This document shows, one piece after another, positions 22,040-34,165 of a stretch of DNA of 64,000 nt. The notes under the pieces were generated by a model. It saw only the letters and a list, made by a program, of their open reading frames with translations, was not told the origin of the DNA and searched no databases. The translations under genes were made by a program, and so were the position numbers. Within the stretch, counting starts at the first letter, position 1. Every line of letters starts with the position of its first letter. Location: assembly GCA_902729315.2 (NCBI GenBank), contig LR746264.1, forward strand, positions 312,501 to 376,500, read 5' to 3'. The DNA comes from Spirodela intermedia. Lineage: Eukaryota; Streptophyta; Magnoliopsida; Alismatales; Araceae.

Positions 22040-24130
22040 CTATATAGACAGGCCATTAGGACGATTAATCCCTCATATGGTATGGAATTAACTATCTAAT
22101 CATTGCAATGACGCCATGTTACTAATGTCATGTCTCCTTTACTTTCAATCTTCATACCATGTCTCACTTCTATGCCTGCATCTTGTCGCCACATCATTGT
22201 GCTCTTGCTATGCCGTGATGAAAAGCTCTTGCATTGTGCCATCATGTGCATATCCCATGCCACCGTGTGGTCCATGCGCATACACCATGCCACATTTGTC
22301 TACGATGTGAGGTGTGATAGTGCCAAGGTTTGTCCCCACAAGGTGACCGTAGTAATATTCTCTCCCACTAGTGAGATACATTCTTATCAGATGTTGCAGG
22401 GCATGGTAACTCCTAATTATTCTTTGAATTACCAAATGCCTACGTCCTTCTCACAAGTGGCTGCCTTGCATGGTTAATTTGGCCACATGATGAGGTAGAA
22501 GGTATTGTGGTGGGTGTGATTTTGCTTGCCTCCATCAAGCAATTGATGATCTAGGATATCCTTTGCTTGCATTGAATAGTGTGATTGTACTATGAGTGGA
22601 AGTGTGTGTGGTTTGTTCTTAGTTGAGTCTTTCTTCTTTATCAGCGTGATGTGTTTTCAGCAAAAAGATGTGGAGGATAAGGTACACCAAGAGACATTGT
22701 AGAAGTTGTAATTGATATGATAAGCATCTGACACATGTCGAAGGCTCTTATGCATTAGGTATATTCGTAGCAACACCCAATTGCTAACATCACATTTTCA
22801 ACCTCCCTTCGATGACAATTTGCGTTTGTCTTTATCCTATGTGTTGTTTTTGCAAAGGCCTCATGAGCTTCTCCAATGATGTCTTGCATTACTTAGAAAA
22901 ATGGTAGGTGGCTAGTAGGTATCTCTGTCCCCTCTACTTCACAATCTTTAGCAGCGTCAATGATTGGCAGCACATGGCCGGCTCAAAATGTGAGTTCTCA
23001 ATCGAGTAACAATGCTGAATGTTATGGTAAACCACGCAGTGTCTAACAGTTACACCCAATTATCTTGTCGAGATGGTCATGTATTAATGAATGTACTCTT
23101 CAAGCATACTATTGACACATTTTATTTGGCCATATGTTTGAGGGTGAAAGGTAATAGAAAAGTTAGGTTCGATGTTAAGGTAAAAGTGGGTTGACCAAAA
23201 GTCTTTGACGAATCATAGGTATTGGTCTAAAATAATATTACTCTTCAAACTTTACCAATATGTGTCAATAATATTCCCCCGACTTCTTCTACTTTGTAGT
23301 CAAATTGTGTTAGAATAAAAGTGATATATTTGGAAAAACATTCCACAACTATTAAGATAATATTATGAACACTAATCTTGGGAAGCCCAGTGATGAAATC
23401 CATCAACAATGACACCCATGGCCATTCTAGAATGGGGAAAAGCTCCAAAGTCCTCATTGCATTCTGCTGCTTGATCTTATCATGTTGACAAATGAGACAA
23501 GAGTGCATGTAAGTCTTTACGTCCTGTCTCATGTTGGGTTAGAAGTAGTTGCCCCCAAAGAGTGTCAGGATATGTTGCTTTCTAAGGTGGCCCAGGTGCG
23601 ATGCATCATGAGTCTCTTGAAGAAGCCATCATCTAAGCTGTTCTTCATGGGGCACATAGGGGCATTGAACCTTTATGTTGAGGATTTCATCTTCTATCAA
23701 GGATTGATGAGTCTTGCATGTCTTTATTTGTTGTATGAGGTTATTGGTTGTCAGGTCAATAATGTAGGCCTCTCATACGGCATCCATCTTTGCTGGTGCT
23801 AGCTAAATAGGGGACTAGTCTACTAGGAAGTTTCTTGCGACTCAAAGTATTTGTAACCACATTAACATTGTTCAATTTATTTTGAAGTGAGAAATTATAT
23901 TCAATTAAAAAAATCATAATATTGTGTTTGCTTGACAATAATTTCTTTTGTGAGTTAAAGTAGTTGGTGGCAACATGATCAATGTAGATGAGCAAGTCAT
24001 CGCCCAACAAGTAGTGATACTACACCTACAAGTAATATACAATTGATGTCATTTATTTGTCATAAATAGGGTACTATATCACTTAATTGTTTACATTCAG
24101 AAGTTATTGAATGTTGTCATTGAATGTTTG
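22040..24130 (-). mobile_element. Decayed Ty3/gypsy retrotransposon, left copy
   Basis: Read on the minus strand from high to low coordinates. An RNase H remnant (about 24080-23756) has DHVATNYFNSQKKL and NVNVVTNTLSRK, the decayed form of the gypsy NVVADALSRK motif. The integrase zinc-binding part (about 23640-23440) has HxGHL-like residues and the C-x2-C of SCLICQHDK. The core (about 23430-22800) has WVSLLMDFITGLP, IIL-VVECFSKY and HPQTYGQIKCVNSML. The 3' LTR-like end lies at about 22370-22040. Many in-frame stops show it is dead. The LTR-like end, integrase and RNase H regions are all matched in reverse orientation by the copy at 29.4-31.4 kb. I did not find its reverse transcriptase or 5' LTR. 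Confidence 0.85.
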
Positions 24131-27100
24131 ACATGTATATGCCCTTGATGTTAACACAGTGTGTTTTGACAAATATAGGGAAAATTTATTTACAAATCAT
24201 TCTTGAATGAGTTGAATCATAACATGTATTATCAATATTTCACGACATGATAAATTTAATTGACAAACATTCAAATCTTACGCATTGATGATGTATTACA
24301 TAATTTTATGACCAACAACAAATCTAAAGAAATACAACGTAATATTCTTGAGATAACATTGAAGAGTCACATTCTTGAGATATTCTTTTGTATTAAAGCA
24401 ATGCAACACAATATTTATTGACTATAAGAATAATATAACAAGTGTCGAAATGTATGATGAAATATCATGAATATTTTGAAAAATAAACTCATTAGTGATA
24501 TTTAAATGCAATAATGATCAATTTGAAGAATAAAAACATTAGTGCACAAAATGTCTAAAGTATCAAAGATGTATTATGATGAACATGGGACTTGAACTTA
24601 GGAAGTGAGTTATGTGAAAGTGGGATGATAGTCGAATTATTCAATCAAAACATGAGTGAAATTTAAATTTGAAGCATTATTACAACACATGAAAAGCTAA
24701 TTGAGATATTCAATAAAAAAATGTAATCATTGATTGAACTCAAAACCCTCAAGAAAGTTAAGTTAGACTGTTCACACGAAGCAAAGAATGAAGTGGAAAA
24801 GTCATTGTCATGTAGTTTACATAGTGTCACATCAGTCCTATATGGTGAAAATGACAAAATATAAATGATCAAGTTATAACTTGATACCAAGTGAAAGATT
24901 AATACTTGAAGTTACATATACTTCTAGATAGAAGCTTTGAAGATCACTTATGAGAGACTTGCACGTTTTGAAGCAAACAAAGACTCAAGGTCAATTTTTC
25001 ATACTTTACACAATAATATATCAATAAAGCGAGTCAACTAAACAAATATCTTAACTTGATCATAAAGACAAATATGTTCGTTGATCAGTTGAATATCTCC
25101 ATACATAATATCAAATGCTACATAGCGAGTATAAAGATTTGAGTAGAAGAATGACCAAAGCTTGAAAACCCAATTTTTTTGGATGGTAACTCGTCAATAG
25201 AAGATATATATTAACAACAAGCCAAATGATATCTTTTGAGTAAAATCACAAGAGTATAAATGTTCTCGATCAAGTAAGAATCTTCAAATAAAAAATCGCA
25301 AGCAACTATCATTAGATAAGAAAGATTGGAAGTGAAAAGTAGTTGAAGGTCACTAAAGTGCTAACAAAACAATCATAAGATATTTAAATTAATTTAACTA
25401 TTTTCAGATGTTGATGTGACATAAATTTGTTGGAGTATAAGTAGGGGGAAGTGAGAACAAATGAAGTCAATATTAAATGAATAAATCTTCATACACATCA
25501 TTCACAAAAGTTAAAAAAAAAAGTGGTTTAATTCTTAATAAAAAAATAATTGTACATTTCAAAAAAGAATAAAAGCATCATCATTCCCAATCATCAATGG
25601 TAATGTATGAATGAATCACTTTAGTATATTGAATGCTATATTTCTTTATCAGGTCATAAGATAACTTAGGTGATGAGTGGAGAAAAGGTAGTTAAGGCAC
25701 GAGTTATTATCTATCAATTGACGAAATTATTCTATGAAGAAAAGTGTACTTGAACTTAAGTATATGGTGATGTGAGTTAATAACTAACTTTGAGAGGTGA
25801 GATCATTGTGGAGATCAAACAATTGTGTTAGGAGAGTTAGAGCTCGTGAAGTTCACTATAATTCTATTAGAAATAGTAAAAATTTGAAATGATGATCCTT
25901 TAATATGGAACATAGCTTAGAGAAAGGTGAACCAGTATAAAATATATTTATATATCCATCATTATTGAAAGTGAAAGAGAAAACATTAGATAAAGTTACA
26001 TATAGAAATAATAAATTGTATTAGAAGAGTTGACAAATTTACACACATAAAAAATATAAGAAATCAATTTTCCATCTTCTTGGTACTTAGATTAGTAATA
26101 GCAAACTCAACACAATCTACATGAGAACCTTGTCAACTTTAAAAGTATGAGTAAAGTCTAACACTCTTACATTCAAGCTCACCATTGATCTTTCTTGAGA
26201 AGTTCTATTAATGGTATAAATAACTACTCAAAACCTTATAATGAACTTCTAATAGTAGTTAGTGATCCCAAAAAAATGAGATATATGATTAGATATTTTT
26301 TATTCATCAGTTCCTCTAATCCATATAGATTTATCTATCCCACAACATTGTCAATTAGTTGAAATGATATAGATCTACTCATATAGATTTCTACTTAAAG
26401 TACACACTTCGTTGAAATGATATATAATTAGTTAGTTTTCAGAATCTTGAGTATATATTTCATGTATCAAATGATCATTTTATAGAGTAGTTGTATACTA
26501 GCATGTTCGTTTTTTAGAATTGTGATCTTGTTTAATGCCCTTTAAACAAAGAGTCTTTAAAATTTATCTTTTGTTTATTAAAAAAAGACATGCATACCAA
26601 ATAGTATTCAAGAGGGGTGAATTTATTGCACTTATAATAATTCTTCTAACTATTTTCTCAACTCTCTAAGTGGGTCAAAGGCATCTTGTAGGAAGCTCAA
26701 GATAGAGAGCATTCTCTTAGTTGCAGTTCAATCTCTTACTTTGAGAGAAACCTAATATTTAACTTGTCCTAAGTTATGTTTTTAAATATTTCAAGCAAGT
26801 GTTTTACTTGAGGATAGTACATGAGTTCTTTTTTTCATCTCTTTTCACCTCTTGTATGGTGACAAAGAAGGTGCATATATCATGTCAACATTTCATCTTG
26901 AGTTATATGATCGAAATCAATTGTGATTTCATTCACTCATATGTCAATTCTTGTAGAAGCAAGATTACTCATTCTCATATATGTTTAAACTATTGTAGTA
27001 AAAGAAGATTCATATTCTAACTTTGATAGTAAATTCACATCGAGAATGAATTCATAATCATCAATTTGTAAAATAAAAAGGTCTATAAAATTTCATCATT

Positions 27101-27689
27101 TGTCAATTTTTATTCCGACCTTTTTAGCTAACATAATGGTGGTAATTGGTTATAGTTCATTATCTTAACTCAATTACCTAATTAAATAAAACTCAATTCC
27201 AAATGTCTAAGTTTTTCTTTCAATAAAAAGTTATGTGACACTTGAATTGAAAAATATTTTGGTCATAATTTTATTGATCACCCTTTCCATGAATATTAGT
27301 TTTAGGGGGCCATGTGTATAGTCTTGACATGAAGAATATTTAATAGTATATGTTGTTTAAGTTAGGTATTTCTTCAAAGACCAATAGAGGCTGCCCTTAT
27401 GTAAGTATTGAGTTAAGTCATGCCTTTGCCATAGGTTAATATATTCAATTTGGACATTCAACACTCTTGTAGAGATTGTCACATATATGATATCTCATTT
27501 ACTATGATCACTCAATGTGTAAATGCTTACTTCTTCTTAGGGCTCCTTGATTATAATTGATATACTCTTCTTGTCACACACCTTTTAGAGCTACTCTTTC
27601 ATGACCTCGACTAATGTTGCAACCCTAACCTCTTGAGTTGGTGCCCCTATCAACCTTCAATTGTTAACATAGATTAACCATTAATATAT
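24131..27689. other. AT-rich interior of the retroelement island
   Basis: Very AT-rich, with no gene and no reading frame over about 75 codons. It lies between the two oppositely oriented gypsy remnants and probably holds their eroded 5' halves, but I could not recognise gag or protease motifs. Confidence 0.5.
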
Positions 27690-27699
27690 TTTTTAAAAA

Positions 27700-28160
27700 A
27701 GAATTAATCTCTAAGGATCTATGTGGATTACATGATATTGAATAAGATCACAATGAAAAACTAATATTTAGTCATTAATATGAATGAATTATTTGATTAG
27801 TTGAAAGTAACATGTGTCTTCTCTAAGTTGATTTAAAGAGTGGATACCACCAAATTCAAATCAAGGAGAAGATGTGTAGAAGACACCTTATGTCATTCAT
27901 TGTGAATCCTATGAATTTACTAATATATATTTTAAATTCACTAATGCCCCAACTACTTTTTGTTCCTTGATGAATAATACATTACGACCACTTTTTGACA
28001 TATTTGTGGTGGTTTATTTGGATGACATATTAGCACATAACCTTTTTATATGAACATCTTATACTCTTGAAACATGTGCTTGAGATTCTAAAAATTACCT
28101 AACTTTATCTCAATCAACAAAGTGCGCTTTTGCTCAATTTTAGATTGAGTTTATCTCAAT
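27700..28160 (+). pseudogene. Gypsy reverse transcriptase fragment
   Basis: Translated motifs in order: CVDY, a degenerate palm region with several stops, TNAPTTF-like, FVVVYLDDILA near 28005-28040 and TKCAFAQF-IEF near 28120-28160, corresponding to the KCxFA...VEFLG block of gypsy reverse transcriptases. It breaks off where the foldback begins. Confidence 0.85.
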
Positions 28161-28202
28161 CAATATATATATAATTCTTTATTTTTTTCGAATAGAGTTT
28201 TT

Positions 28203-29329
28203 ATTGAGTCATTTATATTGTTTTTTATTTATTCTAGGTGTATCAAAACTTTGTTGTCTCATATAAATATTTTGTTGATATTTTTTTGATAATTTTGAAT
28301 TTATTATGAGACAACAAAAATGTTGTTGAATCTCCAATTAAGAGTTTGTTGAGATTGTTTGATAATTTTTTATTTGTTTTTGAGTTGAAAGAAAAGTTTA
28401 GTTGAATGAGGCGTCTTCAAGTAGGGTGATGGCTGTAGTGATGTTCTCCATCAGTCATCACTTCTTGGGGGCTAGTGGGTCGGCAGGGCACCAGAGGAAG
28501 CCCACTAGAGCTGTTACCATAGCGAGCAAGGTGTGTGTGGCGCGGAGCACACCAAGGGTGATGGTCGAGGTAGAGCCGATGAGGCAAACAAGAAAGTAGG
28601 TGGCGACTCTAGGGAGGAGGTAGGCTCGCTGCTGCACCCATCAAAATTAGGCTCTGAGATCCTCACAGATCTCGTCAAGATGATAACACATCTTTCGGAA
28701 GTTGGCAGCACCGTTGACTGGGTTCTTTTTGATGTAGAACTCCCATAAGGCTTACAAGGCACATTCACCTTGCGACATAGAGAGAAATTAATGTCGTAAA
28801 TTATTATCATCAGCCATCTAGGAGTTCTACATCAAACAAAACCCATTCAACAGTATTGCCAGCTTCCCAAAGATATGCCATTGTCTCGAAGAGATTGGTG
28901 ACAAGCTTGCCTCCTCCCTAGAGTCACTACCTGCTCTACCATCTACCTCATTAGCTTTGCCTTGGCCATCACCTTCAGCGTGCTCCTCGCCATGCAAGCC
29001 CCCTCAACCATGGTAGCAGTTATGGTGGGCTTCCTCTGGTGCCCTATTGATCCATTGGCTCCCAAGAAGTGGTAGCTGGAGTACATCACCCTGGCCATCA
29101 CCCTGCTTGAAGATGCCTCATTTGACTAAACTTCTTTGTTGGCTCACAAACAAATAAAAAACTATCAAACAACTTCAACAAGCTCTTAATTGAGATTCAA
29201 CAATATTTGTATTAGTCCCATAATAAATCTAAAATTATCAAAAAAGTCTCAACAAAATATTTATAAGACTCGACCAAAATTTTCAATAGACCTAAAACAA
29301 ATAAAAAATTATATAAATGCATCAATATG
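28203..29329. repeat. Long inverted repeat (foldback), arms about 520-550 bp
   Basis: The left arm (28203-28750) pairs with the right arm (28811-29329) around a spacer of about 60 bases. Matched blocks include 'gatgtagaactcc' beside the centre, 'gggcaccagaggaagccca' in mid-arm and 'tttttttgataatttt' in the outer part. Identity by eye is roughly 75-80 percent. The inner ~330 bases of each arm are much more GC-rich than the outer parts and the surroundings. The element splits the host retroelement between reverse transcriptase and RNase H. No clear target-site duplication is visible. Confidence 0.88.
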
Positions 29330-30189
29330 TATTAGATACAATTAATGAATGACTAACACCAAAAGAGGTTTCCAAATTATGGTTGTTCACAATTTGCCAA
29401 CTTCAATCAAAAGTTCATCATGAGGTTTTCATGGTGTTATACTATTGATAGAACTTCTGATAAATGATTGATGGTAGACTTAGACGAAAAAATGTCAATA
29501 ATTTTTCAACAACCACAAACTTTTATCACAAATGAGTTAATTCTTTAATTACTAAACTTCTCTTAGACTTTTGAAGTACATAGATGTGTCATAGGTAGCT
29601 ATTAGGGTCCTCATGTAGAGCAAACATCCAATCATTTTTAAAAGTAAAAATCAAGTAAAATGGAGCAACAACACTTTGTATATGATAAGGAAATTATATT
29701 ACTTATACATTGTTTGCTGGTGTGGTGTCACTACTTGTTGATCAATACATTCTTACTCTAAACTAATAACATCGCAATCTATTACTTTAACTCACATAAG
29801 AAATTATCTCCTTAACAAGCACAATAATATAACTTTTTTAATTGCATATGATTTCTCACTTCAATATAAATTAAGTTCTATTAATATAATTATAAATATT
29901 TTAAGTCACAATAAGCTCTTTAGTGAATAAGCCACCTAGTAAATTAACACCTATAATGATGAATGTCATATGAGAGGCCTATGCCATAGATCTAGTGACC
30001 AATAACTTCATATAATCAATGGAAGCATGTAAGACTAATAGACTCTAGATGAAAAATAGAGTCTTCCATGCTAATGCCCCTATGTTCCCCATGAAGGACA
30101 ATTGTGACCCCATGTTCTAAGAGAGACTCATGCTGCATTGCACATGACCAACTTGTGATAGCAACACAAATTATCACTCTTTGTGAGTA

Positions 30190-30780
30190 GCTACTTTTGA
30201 CCTAACATGGAGTGGGACGTAAAGGAACAAGACACCCCCTACACACACCTAAGAGCTTACATGTGCTCTTAACTCATTTGTCAATGAGATAAGATCAAAT
30301 TGTATAATACGGAAGAGATATTGGAGCCTCACCATATTTCAAAAGGGTTATGAGAGAACTTGTCGATAGATTTTCAAATTAAGCTTCTTAAAATTAGTGT
30401 ATGTAATCCTATCATAATTGTGGTAGACCATTTTTTTAAATATGTTACTTTAATTATGGAATGATCTAATTGCAAGGCAGAGGAAGTGGGTACATTATTA
30501 TTAACCCATATTGTTAAGCTTTGAAATGTATTATGAGATATTATTTCAGACTAAGACCCACAATTTACTAATTGATTATGGTCAACCCTCTTTACCTTAC
30601 TTGACATCGAGTTAATTTTTTCACTATCCTTTACCTTTAAATAGATGGGCAAATGAAGTGCATCAAAGACATACACAAAGAATATTATACTATTAGTTTA
30701 CAACTAAATAAGATAATTATGTAAAATTATTAGACATTACACATAAATGTCACAATGGTCTAATTATGAACCATTTCTAA
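30190..30780 (+). pseudogene. Gypsy integrase fragment, right copy
   Basis: The conceptual translation retains the gypsy integrase order: a zinc-finger remnant, DFI-like catalytic region, VVDHFFKY, EWSNCKAEEVGTLLLTHI and a D-PQFT-like block. Stops interrupt it repeatedly. It aligns in translation with the minus-strand frame at 23245-23532 of the left copy. Confidence 0.8.
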
Positions 30781-31346
30781 TTGAGACAAGCATTGAATGA
30801 TTAACATATTAGTTACAACTTTCACAACACCTTTCAGTGTACCTTGTTTTCCACATCTTCTTGTTGAAAACATATCATGTCGACAAGGAAGACTCAGTAG
30901 AGAATAGACCACATAAGTTGCCACCCATAGTGCAATCACATTATTCAACGTAGGTGAAAGCTATTCTAAATCATCGACTAGTTGATGAAGACAAGTATAT
31001 CATGTCCACCATAACACCTTTTACCCTATAAAGTGAACAGGTTAACCACACAAGGTAATCACTTTGGAGAAGGATGTAGACTTGTGACTTTGGCACCAAC
31101 ACACCTTGCATCATAGACAGGTGTGGCATAGTGGATATGCATAACGGCATAGTGGGAATGTATAGCGACGTCGCATGTTGTGTGAGCTTGACAGCATAGT
31201 GGAGGCACCCAACAGCACAACAAAGAGTGCCACGATGTGGCATGTGCACATGGTGGTAACACATGGGCACAGGTGTGGGACATTGTATGAAGGCTGAAAG
31301 TAAGAGAGAAAGATGACATCACTAGTATGGCGTCATTCAATGATTA

Positions 31347-31431
31347 GACAATTAATCCCACACTAGATGTGAGATTATCCATCCTAGGGGCCCATCGCCG
31401 CCACTTGACAATTAATCCCGCACTAGATATG
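31347..31431. repeat. Two direct repeats, 60-bp spacing
   Basis: GACAATTAATCCC(A/G)CACTAGAT at 31347-31371 recurs at 31407-31431 with two or three differences. It lies at the outer end of the right retroelement copy and may mark a short duplication at its border. Confidence 0.6.
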
Positions 31432-31480
31432 CCGACTCCTTCCAACCGCCGCCACTGAAAGCCATACAGACAGCCCATAC

Positions 31481-31520
<40 letters not shown>

Positions 31521-31865
31521 GGACCCAAGTGGGCTTCTCATAACTTGGCCGAGTTCCAAGTTCGTCCGGCCCAATAGCAGCCAGGCAGATAATAATTTTT
31601 GTAAAGAAAGTGACTTGAAAAGTGCAGATATTCAAAATAGGATTGCGATCTGCATGAACGCAGTTTCCTCGTAGATTGTGGAGAAATAACACGATCGATC
31701 ATAGTGCGAGAAATTTTGAATTATATTCCCTTGGTTTCTCTAGATTTCTTCCGTAAAAAGGAAAGGAAAACCCCACCTCGGTAGCTTCATCTTCTATACA
31801 ACAGAGGTATCTACAAACCAGGAGATCGATCGATGGGGGCTCAGAGGTTGTCTTCTTCCTCATCC
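31432..31865. other. CSLC 3' flank
   Basis: No gene is seen apart from the (GA)n tract. This probably contains the CSLC 3' untranslated region, transcribed on the minus strand. Confidence 0.5.
31487..31517. repeat. (GA)n microsatellite
   Basis: About 31 bases of AG/GA repeats between the right retroelement copy and the 3' end of CSLC. Confidence 0.95.
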
Positions 31866-34165
31866 TCATTCTATCTGCTCGCCGATCAAGTCGAGACCCA
31901 CCAGCAAGAAGGAGACCCCCTGGAAGAGCAGGAAGTAGAAGTGGATGCCCTGCGCCGACAGGAGGCTCCTGGCGGCGGCGGTGAGGAGGAGAAAAGAGAG
32001 GGCCAGTTCCTTCCGGTAGATCCTGTTGTGCTTCTTCTTCTTCCTCTGTTCCTTGTGCGGCCGCTTCAGGGGGTCTCTCTCCGCCATCGCCAGCAGGTCC
32101 CCCTCCGAGGAGCGGCCGGACTTCTTTGTGACCACCCACTCGTAAGCGCTGCCGAGGCGGAGCAGGCCGGAGATCATGGCGTTGAATTTGGTCACGGACA
32201 TGGTGTTCTCGAACAGGAGGTAGGGGACGATGAAGGGGAAGGACCTCGGGGAGGGCAGGATGTTGAGGAAGGACATGGTGGCTGGGATGTAGCAGACGAC
32301 CCACGTCGGGAGTTCCGCCTCGGGGACAAACATGGTCATGGGGAGCAGGATGCAGAAGAGGGTGAAGGAGTAGAAGGGCAGGATCAGCTTCCGCAGGAGG
32401 AAGAAGAGCAGGATCAGGTTCGACTTCTTCCAGAATCCGATCTGCAAATTTCTCTCACGGTTCAGTTCAGTTCAGATCAGTTGAGGAAGATGGCCATGGC
32501 GGGCGTACCTCGGATCGGAGGATATCGGCGAAGCAGAGGCGGAAGAGCTGCATGGGCCCGGAGTGCCACCGGTGCTGCTGCTTCCGGTAAGCTTCGTAGG
32601 ACTCCGGCAGCTCGCACTGGCACTGTCAGCGAGGGGAAGAGGAAGAAGGGGACTGAGTGAGTCAGAGGAGGGTGGCGATGGTGGAGAATGGAGGAAGGAG
32701 GAGGAAGAAGGTCAACAACCTCGACGTCGTTGAGGAAGACGAACTTCCAGCCCTTGAGATGAGCTCGAACGGCGATGTCCATGTCCTCGACGGTGGTTCT
32801 GTCCATCCACCCGCCGGCGTCCTCCAAGGCCTTGATCCTCCACACCCCCGCCGTTCCGTTGAACCCGAAGAAGCCGAGGAAGACGCTGTTGACCTGCTGC
32901 TCCACCTCGAAGTGGAAGCAGAGGTTGACGTTCTGCAGGCGGGTCAGCAGGTTCTCATCCCTGTTGACGAAGGACCACCTCGCCTGCACCAGCCCCACCC
33001 GCTCCTTCCCCTGCACCAGCGGCCATTAATCAGAGCTCCCCCTCCGCGATTTGCAGAGGGCCGGCCATGGCGATGGGAGGAAGGTTCTGCTCACCTTGAA
33101 GTGGGGGACCGTCTTCTTCAAGAAGTCTGGGGCGGGCTGAAAGTCAGCGTCGAAGATGGCGACGAACTCGTACCCCTGCACATAGTCGCAGGCCATGGCG
33201 GACTTGAGGTTGCCAGCCTTGTACCCTTCCCGGACCTCCCGGTGGCGGTACACGATGTTTACGCCGGAGCAACGCCACTTGGCGACCTCCTCCCGGATCA
33301 GCGCCCTCGTCGGCTCCTCGTCGGAGTCGTCGAGCACCTGGATCAGCAGATCCGACGGCGGCCAGTCCAGCCCGCACACGGCGGCGATGGACTGCTGGTA
33401 GACCTCCTTCTCGTTGCACATGGGAATCTGCACCAGAACCCTGGGGAAAAACAACCCGCCGGACTCCGGGTCGTCTTCTCCGGCGCCGGCGCCGGCGACG
33501 GGCCTGATCTTCCTCAGCTTGATCCAGAAGCAGCCGAGGCAGAGGACGAGGCGGTCGGCGCTCTGGATGAGGAAGAGCACCACGCAGACGTTGGCGAGGT
33601 GCTGCAATGGTGGAGCGAGGTACTCCGCCCTCGCCATCACCCACCACGCATAGACCCAGTCGAAGGCCCCCCTCACCCGCAGCGGCAGCCGCCGCAGCTC
33701 GGCGGCGCCCAGCTGCCAGCCCTGCAAGTAGGCCGCCACCTCGAACCCCAGCATGGCCACGGACAGGAGCAGGAAGCCGTATATGCAGGAATAGAACCTT
33801 CCCCCGTATCGCCGCCGGCCAACCAGCTCATCGGCGGCGCCGCCAGCGGCGGCCTCCTCCCCATCCTCTTCGTCTTCCTCCTCTTCGTCGGCGGCGTCGG
33901 TTTGCCCAGAAGCGACGCGGCGGCGGACGGCCGCGGCGAGGGAGGAGGCGGCGGCGGCGAGGGAGGTAAGGCAGCCGGCGGCGCGGTGGGCCCGCAGGAG
34001 GAGGACCCAGGTGAGCTGCTTCGCGTTCTTCCCACGAGAGCCCTTCTGACCGGCGGCGGCGGGGGAGGAGAGCTCCACCAGGGAGTAGTTAGGGTTGGAC
34101 ATCTTCACCACCACCGGCGTCACCCTCGGCTTCTCCTCCCCCCACCAGAAAAGCGGCGGTGCCAT
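31866..34165 (-). CDS. CSLC: Cellulose synthase-like C (xyloglucan glucan synthase)
   Basis: Four exons on the minus strand: 34165-33095, 33010-32720, 32616-32509 and 32441-31866, giving 681 residues, close to the usual ~690. All junctions fall between codons. The N terminus has the CSLC signature TPVVVKM-NPNYS and [21 protein letters not shown]. The GT2 catalytic residues are present: DDSD at 279-282, DAD at 339-341, the ED of TTVEDMD, and QQHRW at about 468-472. Hydrophobic segments flank the catalytic domain and fill the last exon. CSLC enzymes make the beta-1,4-glucan backbone of xyloglucan in the Golgi. The Met at 34165 was chosen because it starts the conserved block; an upstream in-frame ATG would add about 43 residues unlike the family. 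A Glu/Asp-rich insert lies at about 92-105. Confidence 0.95.

Larger units (their letters stand above)
27690..31400 (+). mobile_element. Decayed Ty3/gypsy retrotransposon, right copy
   Basis: Reverse transcriptase at about 27700-28160: LRMCVDYMILNKITMKN, then NAPTTFCSLMNN and VVYLDDILA, the YxDD catalytic box. A 1.1-kb foldback interrupts at 28203-29329. RNase H resumes at about 29560-29940 (LLKYIDVS, AIRVLM, HPIIFKSK). Integrase runs at about 30190-30780 (CSLICQ-DKIK with one stop, LSIDFQIKLLKISV, IIIVVDHFFKY). The 3' LTR-like end is at about 31060-31400. Frameshifts and stops are frequent, so the element cannot move by itself. It is the same family as the left copy, in opposite orientation. 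Confidence 0.85.

Noticed and set aside
28402-28810. Open frames inside the foldback arms (65-98 codons)
   Set aside because: Broken by stops and frame changes in the matching arm, so not a functional gene; treated as possible captured sequence.
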